A DNA stretch of 36,439 nt from JANNOG01 sp031398915. GTDB taxonomy: Bacteria; Actinomycetota; Actinomycetes; Actinomycetales; JBBAYJ01. The translations under genes and the position numbers were made by a program. The stretch is from NCBI GenBank assembly GCA_031398915.1, contig JANNOG010000045.1, positions 1 through 36,439 on the forward strand, in the 5' to 3' direction. The notes under the pieces are model-generated. The model did not search any database and was not told the DNA's origin. It was given only the letters and a program-made list of their open reading frames with translations. Positions 17,143 through 24,199 of the stretch are shown here, one piece after another. Position 1 is the first letter of the stretch. Every line of letters begins with the position of its first letter.

Positions 17143-18884
17143 GACGCGACGACCTCGCCACCACCCGGCCCGGCGACCAGGACGGGCGCGCTGATCGGGT
17201 CGGCGACACTCGGCGGCCGGTCGACGACGCCCGCCTCGACGGCCCAGGCCCGCAACGCGGCGGCGGCCACCACCCGGTCGTCGAAGTCCACCGGATCACC
17301 GGCTCCGTAGTCCTGCCCGGTCTCGTGGCCCTTTCCTGAGATCAGGACGGTGTCTGCGGGTCCGGTGCAGGCGGCGAGGGCACGGGCGACGGCACCGGCG
17401 CGATCGGCCACCTCGACGATGTCGCCGGCTCGGCGCCCGGCGGCCGTCATGGCACCGGCCATGACAGCGGCCCTGATCCCGGCCGCCGACTCGCTGCGCG
17501 GATTGTCGTCCGTGACCACCACGATGTCGGCGTGGGTGGCGGCGGAGGCTCCCATCGGGCCACGCTTGCCGATGTCGCGTTCCCCGCCGGCACCGAAGAC
17601 GACGACCAGGCGGCCGGCGGTGGGCGGGCGCAGTGCCGTGAGCACCGTTGCCAGTGCCTCCGGGGTATGGGCGTAGTCGACCACCACCAGCGGGGTCCGC
17701 CCCTGTGCCAACGGGTCGACGATCCGCTCCATTCGCCCGGCCACCCCGGGGAAGTGACCCATCAGCTCGATCAGGCTGGACATCCCCACCCGCTGGGGCG
17801 CGGTGTCGAGCTGCTGTGCCCGGACCGGCAGGTGACGGGTCAGCAACCGGTACACGCAGGTGAGGGCTACCGCAGCGTTGATCGCGTTGTACGAACCGGG
17901 CATGGACAACGCCACGGGATACGCCTCGGCCGCGCTGCCGGCGCCGAAGGGACCCCGCAGCTGGAACCGCTGGCTGCCGTCCGCGGCCGCGTCGACTCGG
18001 GACACGCTCACGTCAGCGTCCAGCGCCGAGCCCGCCCGACCCGACACCGTCAGCACGCTCATCCCGGCATCGCGGGCCCGCTGTGCCATCTGCCGGCCCG
18101 CATCGTCGTCCACGCAGATGACCGCGTCGTCGCCGTACCCGGCGGTGAACAACCGCGCCTTGGCCTCGAAATAGTCGGTCATGTCGTGGTGGAAGTCGAG
18201 GTGGTCGCGGGACAGGTTGGTGAACGCGAGAACGGCGAATCGGGCTCCGTCGATCCGGTGGAGGGCGACAGCGTGGCTGGACACCTCGAGGGCGACCGCG
18301 TCGACGCCTGCCTCGCGCATCTGGCGCAGTAGTCGTTGCAGTTGTGGCGCCTCCGGCGTGGTCGACGTCGCGGGCACCTCGTCGTCGTTGGTGCGCACCG
18401 TGATCGTGCCGATCATTCCGGCGCCCACGCCGAGACCTCGCATCAGGTGATGCGCCATCGAGGTGACTGTGGTCTTGCCGTTCGTCCCGGTCACCCCCAG
18501 TACGGCGACGGCACTGGTGGGATCGTCGTTGAGGGACGCGCTCAACGCGCCGAGGACGAGACGTGGGGTGTCGACCACCAGGACCGGGACCAGGTCGCGC
18601 ACGGTCGAGGCGACCAATCCGTCTCCCTCGGCATCGGTGAGGATCGCCACCGCGCCGGCCCGGACGGCGTCGGCTGCGAAGCGGGCACCGTGGGTGCGCG
18701 CACCGGGCAATGCCGCGTACAGGTCTCCCTGCTCGACGCGGCGCGAGTCCTCGTTCACTCCCGTCACTGACATCTCGCCGAAGCCGGAGGCGGCAGGCAC
18801 CCCGACGATTTCGGCGACCTCCGCCATGGTGTGGGGACGACCCTTGGACGACACGCGCTGGAGGCTACTCGTTGCTCTGGGCAT
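17133..18884 (-). CDS. murE: UDP-N-acetylmuramoyl-tripeptide synthetase MurE (meso-diaminopimelate type)
   Basis: MurE adds the third residue of the stem peptide. The DNPR motif (VVTDDNPRSE, in the C-terminal domain) is the signature of enzymes using meso-diaminopimelate, so the wall is probably DAP-type. The 583-residue product has the N-terminal domain VNEDSRRVEQGDLYAALPG, the ATP loop GVTGTNGKTTVTSMAHHL, TTPEAPQLQRLLRQM, and NLSRDHLDFHHDMTDYFEAKARLF with the carbamylated Lys. The start is taken as ATG 18882-18884, 30 nt after ftsI; an internal ATG at 18825-18827 is possible since the first 19 residues show no homology. It is longer than the usual 490-520 residues. Confidence 0.96.
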   Translation of the reverse strand: MPRATSSLQRVSSKGRPHTMAEVAEIVGVPAASGFGEMSVTGVNEDSRRVEQGDLYAALPGARTHGARFAADAVRAGAVAILTDAEGDGLVASTVRDLVPVLVVDTPRLVLGALSASLNDDPTSAVAVLGVTGTNGKTTVTSMAHHLMRGLGVGAGMIGTITVRTNDDEVPATSTTPEAPQLQRLLRQMREAGVDAVALEVSSHAVALHRIDGARFAVLAFTNLSRDHLDFHHDMTDYFEAKARLFTAGYGDDAVICVDDDAGRQMAQRARDAGMSVLTVSGRAGSALDADVSVSRVDAAADGSQRFQLRGPFGAGSAAEAYPVALSMPGSYNAINAAVALTCVYRLLTRHLPVRAQQLDTAPQRVGMSSLIELMGHFPGVAGRMERIVDPLAQGRTPLVVVDYAHTPEALATVLTALRPPTAGRLVVVFGAGGERDIGKRGPMGASAATHADIVVVTDDNPRSESAAGIRAAVMAGAMTAAGRRAGDIVEVADRAGAVARALAACTGPADTVLISGKGHETGQDYGAGDPVDFDDRVVAAAALRAWAVEAGVVDRPPSVADPISAPVLVAGPGGGEVVASWR

Positions 18885-18914
18885 CCGACGTCGCCTGCTC
18901 CGGCACAGGGCGCG

Positions 18915-20699
18915 TCACCAGGTCAGCGGGTACAGCTCGGCGGGCTCGGCATCGGCCGGCACCCGCAGCTCGGCGAGAGCGGCGGTCATGACGTCGGCGA
19001 ACACCGGAGCGGCCGTCGTGCCGCCATAGATTCCGCGGACCGGGTCTTGGATCGCGACGGCAACGACGATGCGGGGGTTGCCCGCCGGGGCGAAGCCCAC
19101 GAACGAGGCGGTGTACCCGCAGTAGCCACCGCATCGCTCGTCGTAACGCTCGGCGGTACCGGTCTTGCCCGCCACTCGATAGCCCTCGACCGCCGCCGCG
19201 GCTCCGGTGCCGTCCTCGCTCACCACGGATTCGAGCATGCGCTGCAATTTGACCGCGGTGTCCACCGACAGCACCTGCTCGGCGGGTGCCGTGGCAGCGG
19301 GCACCCAGGTCGCGTCGGCGGTCGTCCGGCCGGCGACGATCCTCGGCGGGATCCGTACTCCGTCATTGGCGATGGTCTGGAAGACCGAGGCCATCTGCAG
19401 CGCGGTCACGCTGATCCCCTGGCCGAAGACGACGGTGTAGCGCTGCGACGCGGACCACTGCTCGGCGGGCGGCAACAGACCCGCCGACTCACCGGGCAAC
19501 CCGACCCCACTGACTCGGCCGTACCCGAACCGCCCGAACCAGTCGTGCAGCTGAGCGGCACTGAGACCGTCCGACGCCATGATCGTCCCAGTGTTGCTGG
19601 ACTCGGCCAGGATCCCGCTCAGCGTCAGCGAAAGCACCGCGTGCGAATGCGAGTCGTTGAACGTCTGTCCGCCCCGCTGGATCGAGTCGGGGACCGAGAA
19701 GGGTGTGGTCGGAACCACCAGGCCGGCCTCCATGGCCGCCGCGACGGTGATCACCTTGCTGGTGGAGCCCGGCTCGAACACCTCGTTGACGGCGCGGTTG
19801 CCCAGCCGCTCAGCCGGCGTGCCGTCGACGTCGTTGGGGTCGAAGCCCGGCGCGTTCGCCATCGCGAGGACGGTTCCGTCGACCGCGTCGATAGCGATCA
19901 CACTCGCGTTCTGTGCCCCGGAGTTGGCCACGACACGCAGGATCGCCTGTTCTGCCTGCCACTGCAGATCCCGATCGAGGGTGAGGGTGATGTCGTCCCC
20001 GTGCACCGGCGCCTGCTCGTCGGCAGCGCCCCCCGGAATCTCGCGGAAGTTCCGGTTCTCGCCGCTGCGCTCGTAGGACGTCCAGCCGTCGACCCCGGTG
20101 AGTTCTGCGTCGTGGGCCAGCTCGAGGCCGGCCAGACCGCCGCCGTCGGAACCGACGAAGCCGATCACACCCGCACCGACCCGTCCTGCCGGGTAGTCCC
20201 GCTCCCCGTCCGAGGTGTGGAAGATGCCCTGGATCTGCATGGCGTCGATCTCCCGCCAGACGTCCGGGGCGACGTCCTTGGCGACGACGGCGAATCTGCC
20301 CTCTCCGCTCAAGGCGGTCGTGATCGTGGCGGCATCCACGTTCAGCAGCGGGGCCAGCAGCGCCGCGGCTGCCCGCGGACCGGCCCGGCGCGGGTCGTCG
20401 CGATCCACGAACGTGGCGACCATGCTGGGGTCGGCGGTCACGGTGACGCTCGTGGCCGTGGTGGCCAGCACGTCGCCCTCGCGGTCCAGGATGTCCCCCC
20501 GAACCGCGGGTGAGTCGTACTCCACCAACCGCTCGGCGAGGGCGTCGGCCGCAAGGGCGTCGGCGTCGATCGCCTGGATCTGCACGAGTTTGGCGCCGTA
20601 GAGGCCGAAGATCACCACCAGCGCGAGTCCCGTCATGGCCACTCGCCGAGCCTGCGGTCCACGGCGCGGCCCACGCCGACCAGAGGACGTGCGAGTCAT
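18915..20699 (-). CDS. ftsI: septal penicillin-binding protein FtsI (PBP3, class B)
   Basis: FtsI is the D,D-transpeptidase that cross-links septal peptidoglycan and partners with FtsW. The 594-residue protein has a basic N-terminus, one membrane anchor (about 18-40), and a dimerisation domain starting near SPAVRGDILDREGDVLA. The transpeptidase motifs are present: S312-TSK315 (in FEPGSTSKVITV), S367-S-N369 (in ESSNTGTI) and K512-TG (in VAGKTGTAERYD). No PASTA domain follows. The ATG at 20697-20699 overlaps the stop of the FtsL-like gene as ATGA. murE follows after 30 nt. Confidence 0.97.
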   Translation of the reverse strand: MTRTSSGRRGPRRGPQARRVAMTGLALVVIFGLYGAKLVQIQAIDADALAADALAERLVEYDSPAVRGDILDREGDVLATTATSVTVTADPSMVATFVDRDDPRRAGPRAAAALLAPLLNVDAATITTALSGEGRFAVVAKDVAPDVWREIDAMQIQGIFHTSDGERDYPAGRVGAGVIGFVGSDGGGLAGLELAHDAELTGVDGWTSYERSGENRNFREIPGGAADEQAPVHGDDITLTLDRDLQWQAEQAILRVVANSGAQNASVIAIDAVDGTVLAMANAPGFDPNDVDGTPAERLGNRAVNEVFEPGSTSKVITVAAAMEAGLVVPTTPFSVPDSIQRGGQTFNDSHSHAVLSLTLSGILAESSNTGTIMASDGLSAAQLHDWFGRFGYGRVSGVGLPGESAGLLPPAEQWSASQRYTVVFGQGISVTALQMASVFQTIANDGVRIPPRIVAGRTTADATWVPAATAPAEQVLSVDTAVKLQRMLESVVSEDGTGAAAAVEGYRVAGKTGTAERYDERCGGYCGYTASFVGFAPAGNPRIVVAVAIQDPVRGIYGGTTAAPVFADVMTAALAELRVPADAEPAELYPLTW

Positions 20700-21139
20700 G
20701 GGGTACCGGGCGCCGTCTCAGCGGTGGCGGTCGGACCCGCCGGCGGTGACTGTGCCGGTGCCGGAGTCGGGGTGGGCGTCGGCAAGGGGACGCGGACGTC
20801 GCCGGGAACCATGCCGAGGGCTCGCGCCCGGGTGTCCAGCAACTGTGGCGCCCCCAGCCTGGCGACCTCGACTCGGAGGGCGTCACGCTGTTCTGCGACG
20901 AGGGTGCGCCGGGACTCCAGCGAGTCCACGGTGAACGACTGTGACGAGATCGCCACGTTGAGGCCGAGGAGTCCGAGCAGGGCAGTTGCCAGCATGCCGG
21001 CACATGCCACGACAAAACCCCAGCCGGTCGGTCCGACCCTGCGGGCGGGTGTCGGCACCCCCCGCGGGAACCTGCGGGGCACCGGAGGGTGCGGCGCGGG
21101 CTGGCCGGTCGAGGGGAACGGGTTCACCAGGGCGCTCAT
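20696..21139 (-). CDS. ftsL: FtsL-like septum formation protein
   Basis: This 147-residue protein sits where ftsL is expected, between rsmH and ftsI. It has a Pro-rich cytoplasmic N-terminus (about 1-38), one membrane segment (about 40-63), and a short extracytoplasmic coiled coil (SLESRRTLVAEQRDALRVEVARL). An ALGMVPGD segment and a Pro/Thr-rich tail follow. FtsL proteins diverge fast, so the call rests on position and architecture more than sequence. The ATG at 21137-21139 overlaps the rsmH stop by one base (TGATG), and its stop overlaps the ftsI start. It would join FtsQ and the FtsWI complex in the divisome. Confidence 0.85.
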   Translation of the reverse strand: MSALVNPFPSTGQPAPHPPVPRRFPRGVPTPARRVGPTGWGFVVACAGMLATALLGLLGLNVAISSQSFTVDSLESRRTLVAEQRDALRVEVARLGAPQLLDTRARALGMVPGDVRVPLPTPTPTPAPAQSPPAGPTATAETAPGTP

Positions 21140-22089
21140 CAGATCATCCGCTCGACAGCACGCAGCCGCGCAGATGCGGCGCGCGGGTTGGCCTCGATCT
21201 CGCCGGCGTCGGCGGTCTCGCCGCCACGGGTCAGCGACCGGTACGGGGCGGGCTCGGGTTCGACGGGGAGCCCGTGGGGGGCGTCCGTGCTGGTCAATCG
21301 CGTGAACGCCCGCTTGACCAGGCGATCCTCACCTGAGTGGTACGTCAGTACAGCCATCCGTCCCCCGATATTCAGTGCGGCCAACCATTGCGGCAACGCC
21401 CGTGACAGGCTGCCCAGCTCGTCGTTCACTTCCATTCGCAACGCCTGGAAGACCCGCTTGGCGGGATGTCCGCCTGTCCGTCGGGCCGGCGCCGGGATCA
21501 CCCGGTAGATCAACTCGACGAGGCGTCCGCTGGTGACGAAGGGCTCGTTCGCGCGCTCGCGGACGATGGCGTCTGCGAGCCGGGACGCGAAGCGTTCCTG
21601 GGCGTGATCGCGGAACACCGACGCGAGACGCGTGGCGTCGTAGGTGTTGAGGACATCGGCAGCGCTGTCGCCGTCGGCACCCATTCGCATGTCGAGGGGG
21701 GTGTCGCGGGAGTACGCGAAACCCCGGTCGTCGGTGTCGAGTTGAAACGAGGACACCCCGAGGTCCATCAGGACGGCGTCGACCGTGCCGGTGGACCGAC
21801 CCGCGGCCTCCATCACGGCGCTGACGTCGTCGAACGTCGTCTCGACGAGGGTCACCCTGGGACCGACGATTCCGACGGCGGCCAGCCGCTCGCGTGCCAG
21901 GCCTAGTGCGGCCGGGTCCCGGTCGACGCCGATCACGTGCACCGTCGGCCGCGGCTGCGCGAATGCCAGGGTGTGCCCACCCAGGCCGAGAGTGGTGTCG
22001 ACGAACACCGCATCGGGGCGATCCAGAGCGGGGCCCAGAACGTGCCCGATGCGATCGGCCAGCACAGGGACATGCGAGGGCGGAGTCAC
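21139..22089 (-). CDS. rsmH: 16S rRNA (cytosine-N4)-methyltransferase RsmH (MraW)
   Basis: RsmH methylates N4 of C1402 in 16S rRNA using S-adenosylmethionine. From GTG 22087-22089 the product has 316 residues starting MTPPSHVPVLADRIGHVLGP. The SAM site is VDTTLGLGGHTLAFA, with VIGVDRDPAAL following. Then VLMDLGVSSFQLDTDDRGFAYSRDTPLDMRM and the late block YHSGEDRLVKRAF are clear family motifs. A GAAAGGGG site lies about 7 nt upstream of this start. The in-frame codons upstream of it read through the 18-bp tandem repeats and show no homology, so I exclude them. ftsL follows directly. Confidence 0.97.
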   Translation of the reverse strand: MTPPSHVPVLADRIGHVLGPALDRPDAVFVDTTLGLGGHTLAFAQPRPTVHVIGVDRDPAALGLARERLAAVGIVGPRVTLVETTFDDVSAVMEAAGRSTGTVDAVLMDLGVSSFQLDTDDRGFAYSRDTPLDMRMGADGDSAADVLNTYDATRLASVFRDHAQERFASRLADAIVRERANEPFVTSGRLVELIYRVIPAPARRTGGHPAKRVFQALRMEVNDELGSLSRALPQWLAALNIGGRMAVLTYHSGEDRLVKRAFTRLTSTDAPHGLPVEPEPAPYRSLTRGGETADAGEIEANPRAASARLRAVERMI

Positions 22090-22120
22090 GATGGTGCCCC
22101 TTTCGCAGTCGGTGGTCGGG

Positions 22121-22264
22121 CGGGCAACTCGGGTCGAGCGGGCAACTCGGGTCGAGCGGGCAACTCGGGTCGGGCGGGCAACTCGGGTCGAGCGGGCAAC
22201 TCGGGTCGGGCGGGCAACTCGGGTCGGGCGGGCAACTCGGGTCGGGCGGGCAACTCGGGTCGAG
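22121..22264. repeat. 18-bp tandem repeat, eight units, between mraZ and rsmH
   Basis: Eight contiguous 18-bp units start at 22121, 22139, 22157, 22175, 22193, 22211, 22229 and 22247. The plus-strand unit is CGGGCAACTCGGGTCGAG, and the only variation is A or G at position 17. A decayed ninth unit starts at 22265. The A-type units contain the small palindrome CTCG-ggt-CGAG. The array fills half of the 296-bp mraZ-rsmH spacer. It is open in all frames on both strands, because 18 is a multiple of three and the unit has no stop, so the open frames here are not evidence of coding. There are no spacers, so it is not a CRISPR array. Confidence 0.97.
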
Positions 22265-22385
22265 CGGGCACGGGTACGGATCGAGGTCCCCCACCGCCGG
22301 ACCGCCTGGCACCGGGGAAGGTGAGCCAGGTGACCGGCGGGGGGAGGCCTCAATCCGTACCCCGCGAGTGGCTGTCCGTGGGCGC

Positions 22386-22817
22386 TCACAGCACCCCCGG
22401 CAGAATCTCGGTGTCGCGTTCGGCGAAGGGCTGCTCAGCTCCCGCCTGCTGCTCGGCCCACATGTCGGCGTCCCAGATCTCGAGGCGACTGCCGACGCCC
22501 AGCACGGACACCTCACGGGCCAGGCCCGCATAACTGCGTAGTAGCGGCGAGACGGTCACCCGGCCCTGCTTGTCCGGCACCTCGTCCTGTGCGCCGGACA
22601 ACAACATGCGGGCGTAGTCACGGGCGGCCCGATTCGACAGTGGAGCCGTCGACAGGTCCCCGACGATCCGCTCGAAGGTGGGGCCGGGGAACACGTAGAC
22701 GCACCGCTCTTGACCGCGCGTCATGACCAGGCCCTCGGCCAGCTCGGGCCGGTACTTGGCGGGAAGTATGAGGCGGTGCTTCTCATCCAGGCGCATCGGG
22801 AAAGTGCCAAGGAACAT
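22386..22817 (-). CDS. mraZ: transcriptional regulator MraZ
   Basis: MraZ is a ring-forming AbrB-like DNA-binding protein that regulates the dcw operon it heads. From ATG 22815-22817 the product has 143 residues. Two SpoVT-AbrB-like halves are visible: MFLGTFPMRLDEKHRLILPAKYRPEL near the N-terminus, and DEVPDKQGRVTVSPLLRSYAGL near residue 80. The second DxxGR-type motif is in DKQGRV. The start has a good site (AAGGGAG, 4-nt spacing to ATG). Open codons further upstream to 22919 run through the operator and are excluded. A run of TGGRG boxes upstream (see regulatory entry) fits autoregulation. Confidence 0.97.
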   Translation of the reverse strand: MFLGTFPMRLDEKHRLILPAKYRPELAEGLVMTRGQERCVYVFPGPTFERIVGDLSTAPLSNRAARDYARMLLSGAQDEVPDKQGRVTVSPLLRSYAGLAREVSVLGVGSRLEIWDADMWAEQQAGAEQPFAERDTEILPGVL

Positions 22818-22843
22818 CGCACTCCCTTCCGCAGCCCAGACGC

Positions 22844-22859
22844 CCACCATCAGTGGTGG
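22844..22859. promoter_or_regulatory. small perfect hairpin in the mraZ leader
   Basis: CCACCA (22844-22849) and TGGTGG (22854-22859) pair across a four-base loop, 27 nt upstream of the mraZ start. It could form in the leader mRNA. It has no T run, so it is not a standard terminator, and no function can be assigned. Confidence 0.4.
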
Positions 22860-22871
22860 AGGACCCCTGCC

Positions 22872-22906
22872 CTCCCGAGATCCCCACGGTACTCCACTTC
22901 CCTCCA
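22872..22906 (-). promoter_or_regulatory. MraZ operator array upstream of mraZ
   Basis: Read on the minus strand, TGGAG (22902-22906), TGGAG (22892-22896) and TGGGG (22882-22886) recur with exactly 10-bp spacing, followed by a weaker GGGAG (22872-22876). Repeats of TGGG-like pentamers with 5-nt spacers, in the sense orientation just upstream of mraZ, are the known MraZ binding pattern. The array ends about 55 bp upstream of the mraZ start. Confidence 0.85.
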
Positions 22907-22935
22907 CCGCGCAGGTCATCAGCCGACGAAATACC

Positions 22936-22983
22936 GACGTCGCTGATCAGATGCGTGACTGCCGTGGGTATGTCAGCGACGTC
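22936..22983. repeat. 11-bp perfect inverted repeat between mraZ and moxR
   Basis: GACGTCGCTGA (22936-22946) is the exact reverse complement of TCAGCGACGTC (22973-22983), with 26 bp between the arms. Each arm contains the palindrome GACGTC. It lies in the middle of the divergent region, 30 bp from the MraZ array, and could be a two-site operator for an unknown dimeric regulator. No terminator features are seen. Confidence 0.7.
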
Positions 22984-23068
22984 AGGTCGGGGAACCCATC
23001 ATTCCGGGCAGTCATCCTGCAGGTCGACGGCGACAGCGGCGGATTCGCTGGTCGGGAGCTGTCGTGAG

Positions 23069-23083
23069 TGGAGTGAAGTGGAG
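23069..23083 (+). promoter_or_regulatory. second MraZ-like box pair, facing moxR
   Basis: TGGAG occurs at 23069-23073 and again at 23079-23083 on the plus strand, with the same 10-bp spacing and the same sense orientation towards its gene as in the mraZ array. It lies about 140 bp upstream of moxR. Only two boxes are present, while MraZ sites usually have three or more, so this is a candidate only. Confidence 0.4.
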
Positions 23084-23219
23084 GGCTCCGAGCACACCGT
23101 CCCGCCTCCTCGACGTGCGGTGTGGGGAGGACGAGCTGGTCGCATCAGGGGCACATCCGGGTGGTCGTGTGTGAAGATGCCCACGGCACGGCGATGCGTT
23201 TCACCGAGGGGAGACTCAC

Positions 23220-24194
23220 ATGACCGCGGTCGACGCCATGGCGCCGTCGCTGGATGACGCGGCTGCGACGGCACACGCGGTTCGCTCCGCGATGACGTCG
23301 GTGATCGTCGGCAAGGAGGACGTGATCGAGGTCGCGCTCGTCGTCCTCTTCGCGGAGGGGCACCTGCTCCTGGAGGACGTCCCCGGCGTCGGCAAGACCC
23401 TGCTCGCCAAGGCCCTGGCTCGGTCCATCGACTGCTCGGTGCGTCGCATCCAGTTCACTCCGGACCTGCTGCCCAGCGACATCACCGGGGTCAGCGTGTG
23501 GAACCAGGAACGGCAGGACTTCGAGTTCCGCGCCGGCGCGGTGTTCGCCAACGTGGTGATCGGTGACGAGATCAACCGGGCCTCACCCAAGACCCAGTCG
23601 GCCTTGCTGGAGTCGATGGAGGAGCGGCAGGTCACGGTGGACGGCGTGACGTACCCGCTCGCCCCCCCGTTCCTCGTCGTCGCGACACAGAACCCCATCG
23701 AGATGGAGGGGACCTACCCGCTCCCCGAGGCCCAACGGGACCGATTCATGGCCCGGGTGGCGATGGGGTATCCCAGTCCCGAGGCGGAGTTGAAGATGCT
23801 CGACACCCACTCGGCACTGGATCCCGTCCAGTTGCTGCGACCGGTGGCGACCGTGGACGGCGTCCGGCGAGCCATCGCCGCCGTGCGGGCCGTGTACGTG
23901 GCCGACGCACTGCGCCGGTTCGTGTTGGACATCGTCACCCGTACCCGCGCGCACCCCGACCTGCGCCTCGGCGCCTCACCGCGGGCGGGGCTCCAGCTGA
24001 TCAAGGCGGCACGCGCTCGGGCGGCGCTCGCAGGTCGCGACCATGTCCTCCCGGACGACGTGTTGACGTTGTGTTCGGCCGTCCTGTCCCACCGCGTCAT
24101 GGTGTCGTCGGAGGCTCGACTGGCACGTCGGGGAACGGCCGAGGTGGTCGAGGACATCGCGCGGTCGGTGCCGGTGCCGGGCGCACGGCGCTGA
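23220..24194 (+). CDS. MoxR family AAA+ ATPase
   Basis: MoxR ATPases are thought to act as chaperones that help mature or activate partner proteins, often ones encoded beside them. The 324-residue protein has the Walker A motif in LLEDVPGVGKTLLAKALA (near residue 53), Walker B in VVIGDEINRASPKTQSALLESMEE (near 115), and the sensor region VVATQNPIEMEGTYPLPEAQRDRF. The start ATG at 23220-23222 follows a strong GAGGGGAG site with 6-nt spacing. The DUF58 gene begins 5 nt after the stop, and a transglutaminase gene follows, the usual MoxR-DUF58-TgpA set. Confidence 0.95.
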   Translation: MTAVDAMAPSLDDAAATAHAVRSAMTSVIVGKEDVIEVALVVLFAEGHLLLEDVPGVGKTLLAKALARSIDCSVRRIQFTPDLLPSDITGVSVWNQERQDFEFRAGAVFANVVIGDEINRASPKTQSALLESMEERQVTVDGVTYPLAPPFLVVATQNPIEMEGTYPLPEAQRDRFMARVAMGYPSPEAELKMLDTHSALDPVQLLRPVATVDGVRRAIAAVRAVYVADALRRFVLDIVTRTRAHPDLRLGASPRAGLQLIKAARARAALAGRDHVLPDDVLTLCSAVLSHRVMVSSEARLARRGTAEVVEDIARSVPVPGARR

Positions 24195-24199
24195 CCTCG

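Larger units (their letters stand above)
22818..23219. other. divergent intergenic control region between mraZ and moxR
   Basis: This 402-bp region separates the minus-strand dcw block from the plus-strand moxR operon and has no convincing gene. From left to right it holds: a small hairpin in the mraZ leader (22844-22859), the MraZ box array (22872-22906), a long inverted repeat (22936-22983), a second pair of MraZ-like boxes facing moxR (23069-23083), and the moxR ribosome binding site (23206-23213). I could not assign confident -35/-10 elements on either strand. Confidence 0.8.

Noticed and set aside
18831..20513. Long plus-strand open frame opposite ftsI
   Set aside because: ftsI has all penicillin-binding motifs on the other strand, and the antisense frame has no recognisable domain.
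22121..22264. CRISPR array
   Set aside because: The units are directly adjacent with no unique spacers, and no cas genes are nearby.
22090..22389. N-terminal extension of RsmH through the 18-bp repeats
   Set aside because: The repeat is open in every frame on both strands. RsmH homology starts at GTG 22087-22089 with a good ribosome binding site.
22818..22919. N-terminal extension of MraZ
   Set aside because: It would cover the operator boxes and shows no homology. ATG 22815-22817 starts the conserved MFLGTF sequence with a good ribosome binding site.
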